Part shown: one piece after another, positions 63,211-64,000 of the stretch
How the letters are laid out: every line of letters begins with the position of its first letter
Position numbering within the stretch: the first letter of the stretch is position 1
Origin: Flavihumibacter solisilvae
GTDB taxonomy: Bacteria; Bacteroidota; Bacteroidia; Chitinophagales; Chitinophagaceae
Assembly (NCBI RefSeq): GCF_000814475.1
Contig: NZ_JSVC01000002.1
Coordinates: 219,655-283,654, forward strand
Direction: 5' to 3'
DNA: 64,000 nucleotides
Notes under the pieces: generated by a model
Databases searched by the model: none
The model's input: only the letters and a program-made list of their open reading frames with translations
Told to the model about the DNA's origin: nothing
Translations under genes and position numbers: made by a program

Positions 63211-63250
63211 ATAGGATAGCTATAGGATGGCTATGGGATGGCAATAGGTG
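63211..63250. repeat. Short tandem repeat with an 11-base unit
   Basis: ATAGGATAGCT (63211-63221), ATAGGATGGCT (63222-63232), ATGGGATGGCA (63233-63243), then ATAGGTG (63244-63250). About 3.6 units in the gap between convergent mfd and the GNAT gene. Confidence 0.6.
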
Positions 63251-63275
63251 AAGAATTGGCAGTAGATGGTAAAAA

Positions 63276-63707
63276 TCACCGGAGCTTCTTTTCCATGACG
63301 AAGTGTGGAATGGTGACTTCCTGGAACTCTTCGCCGCAAACCTCATAACCGAGGTGTTCATAGAAACCTACAGCTGTCTTGCGCGCGTGCATGGTGAGTT
63401 TCTTGAATCCCCTGTCCCGCGCAATATTCTCGGCGAAGTTCATCAGCGCCCTGCCGATCCCTTTTCCCTGCAGGTTATTGCTGACTGCCATCTGTCGCAG
63501 GCGGACAATGCTGTTGTCTTCCTTTACCAGCATGCAGCACCCCAGCATCTTTTCGTCTTCAAAAGCACCGATCAGGATCTCTTCCCGCTCCCTGTCCAGT
63601 TCGTCCTGGCTGAAGCTGAGACCAAGTGGCTTGCGCAAAATATCATTCCGGAGCCGGATCATCTGTGAATATTCAGGCGAGCCATAATCAATGATTTTAA
63701 GTGCCAT
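63276..63707 (-). CDS. GNAT family N-acetyltransferase
   Basis: A 143-residue acetyltransferase. The acetyl-CoA loop is LQGKGIGRALMNF (Q/RxxGxG/A) after LRQMAVSN, and the C-terminal AVGFYEHLGYEVCGEEF is the usual family strand-helix pair. It resembles ElaA/YitI-like small GNAT enzymes in length, but the substrate is unknown. It is convergent with mfd and divergent from acpP. This protein and the one at 1028-1543 share the fold but are not close paralogues. Confidence 0.88.
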   Translation of the reverse strand: MALKIIDYGSPEYSQMIRLRNDILRKPLGLSFSQDELDREREEILIGAFEDEKMLGCCMLVKEDNSIVRLRQMAVSNNLQGKGIGRALMNFAENIARDRGFKKLTMHARKTAVGFYEHLGYEVCGEEFQEVTIPHFVMEKKLR

Positions 63708-63843
63708 CCGCGATTGGTTTTGGAAGAAATAAGTTGCCTAAATTACAAAAATCAGGTACTCGTACCGTTTTTACTTACAAATGTTAGTAATTGTGAAATG
63801 AAAAAAGGATTTGACATTCAATAATTAAAAAAAGAGGCAAAAA

Positions 63844-63872
63844 TTGTTATTTACTCAAAAAGTATATTTTTG
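63844..63872 (+). promoter_or_regulatory. Promoter of acpP
   Basis: TTG (63844-63846) and TATTTTTG (63865-63872, exact TAnnTTTG) with an 18-base spacer. The ATG is 24 bases past the box. Confidence 0.55.
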
Positions 63873-63896
63873 CAGCCGTAACTAAACTTTACTACA

Positions 63897-64000
63897 ATGT
63901 CAGACATCGCAACTAGAGTTAAAAAGATCATTGTTGACAAATTAGGAGTAGACGAAGCAGAAGTGACTAACGAAGCTTCTTTCACCAATGACTTGGGAGC
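63897..64000 (+). CDS. acpP: Acyl carrier protein, 5' part only (cut by the window edge)
   Basis: Starting at ATG 63897 the frame reads [20 protein letters not shown] and continues [15 protein letters not shown] to the window end. This is the first 34 or so residues of ACP, just before the conserved DSLD phosphopantetheine site, which is beyond the edge. ACP carries acyl chains in fatty acid synthesis. In Bacteroidota fabF usually follows; that cannot be seen here. Confidence 0.93.
   Translation, partial: MSDIATRVKKIIVDKLGVDEAEVTNEASFTNDLG

Noticed and set aside
63815..63835. A sigma70-like TTGACA upstream of acpP
   Set aside because: No matching -10 element at proper spacing, and the phylum's own TAnnTTTG element is present closer to the gene.

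Overview
The window is core chromosome of a member of the phylum Bacteroidota, most likely the Chitinophagaceae or a close relative. The evidence is recurrent -7 elements of the Bacteroidota form TAnnTTTG, a GldB gliding lipoprotein, a secreted beta-propeller protein with a type IX secretion-like tail, a moxR/DUF58/BatD/BatA cluster, DUF5686 and DUF3078 outer-membrane proteins, single-chain glycyl-tRNA synthetase and a bacterial GGGP-synthase homologue. I see no rRNA, tRNA, CRISPR array, phage or insertion sequence. Genes are densely packed, with many 1-4 base overlaps.

Layout. 0-8 kb: a DksA-like protein with a histone-H1-like tail, a GNAT enzyme, a dipeptidyl peptidase IV and ABC exporter pair, rbfA coupled to a LolC/E-type permease, and the N-terminal half of a split transketolase. 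8-15 kb: a WecA-like glycosyltransferase, frr, mscL, a DUF3078 protein, scpA, an L,D-transpeptidase-like protein and dxs. 15-21 kb: a LytS/LytTR two-component pair, two tandem M28 peptidases, a GGGP synthase homologue and a DUF2490 protein. 21-30 kb: B12-dependent ribonucleotide reductase (nrdJ) behind a perfect DnaA box, a 38-residue lipoprotein gene with its own promoter and terminator, a PhoD-like phosphatase, a YcxB-like protein, gldB, nadE and a lipocalin-like lipoprotein.

30-41 kb: moxR-DUF58-BatD-BatA-rsgA in one tightly coupled run, a gamma-carbonic-anhydrase operon with two tiny genes, a class III aminotransferase and glpK-glpD. 41-52 kb: DUF5686, a membrane protein plus winged-helix regulator behind palindromic sites, a very large propeller/barrel outer-membrane protein, an MBL-fold hydrolase, a Wzx-like flippase and a coiled-coil secreted protein. 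51-64 kb: an MbnH/MbnP-like pair, dtd, a MazG-like gene, glyQS, two paralogous small membrane proteins, a ferredoxin-reductase-like protein, the type IX-type secreted protein, mfd, a GNAT enzyme, and the first 34 codons of acpP at the right edge.

Most genes are housekeeping: translation, isoprenoid, NAD and deoxynucleotide supply, DNA repair and envelope biogenesis. The less explained material is a dispersed family of 8-base-period repeats (three loci), the paralogous small membrane proteins at 55.2-55.9 kb, the microgene at 24.8 kb, the MbnP/MbnH-like pair, the propeller/barrel protein with an apparently dead peptidase domain, and several promoter/hairpin arrangements. No clear defence or other unprecedented multi-gene system was recognised.
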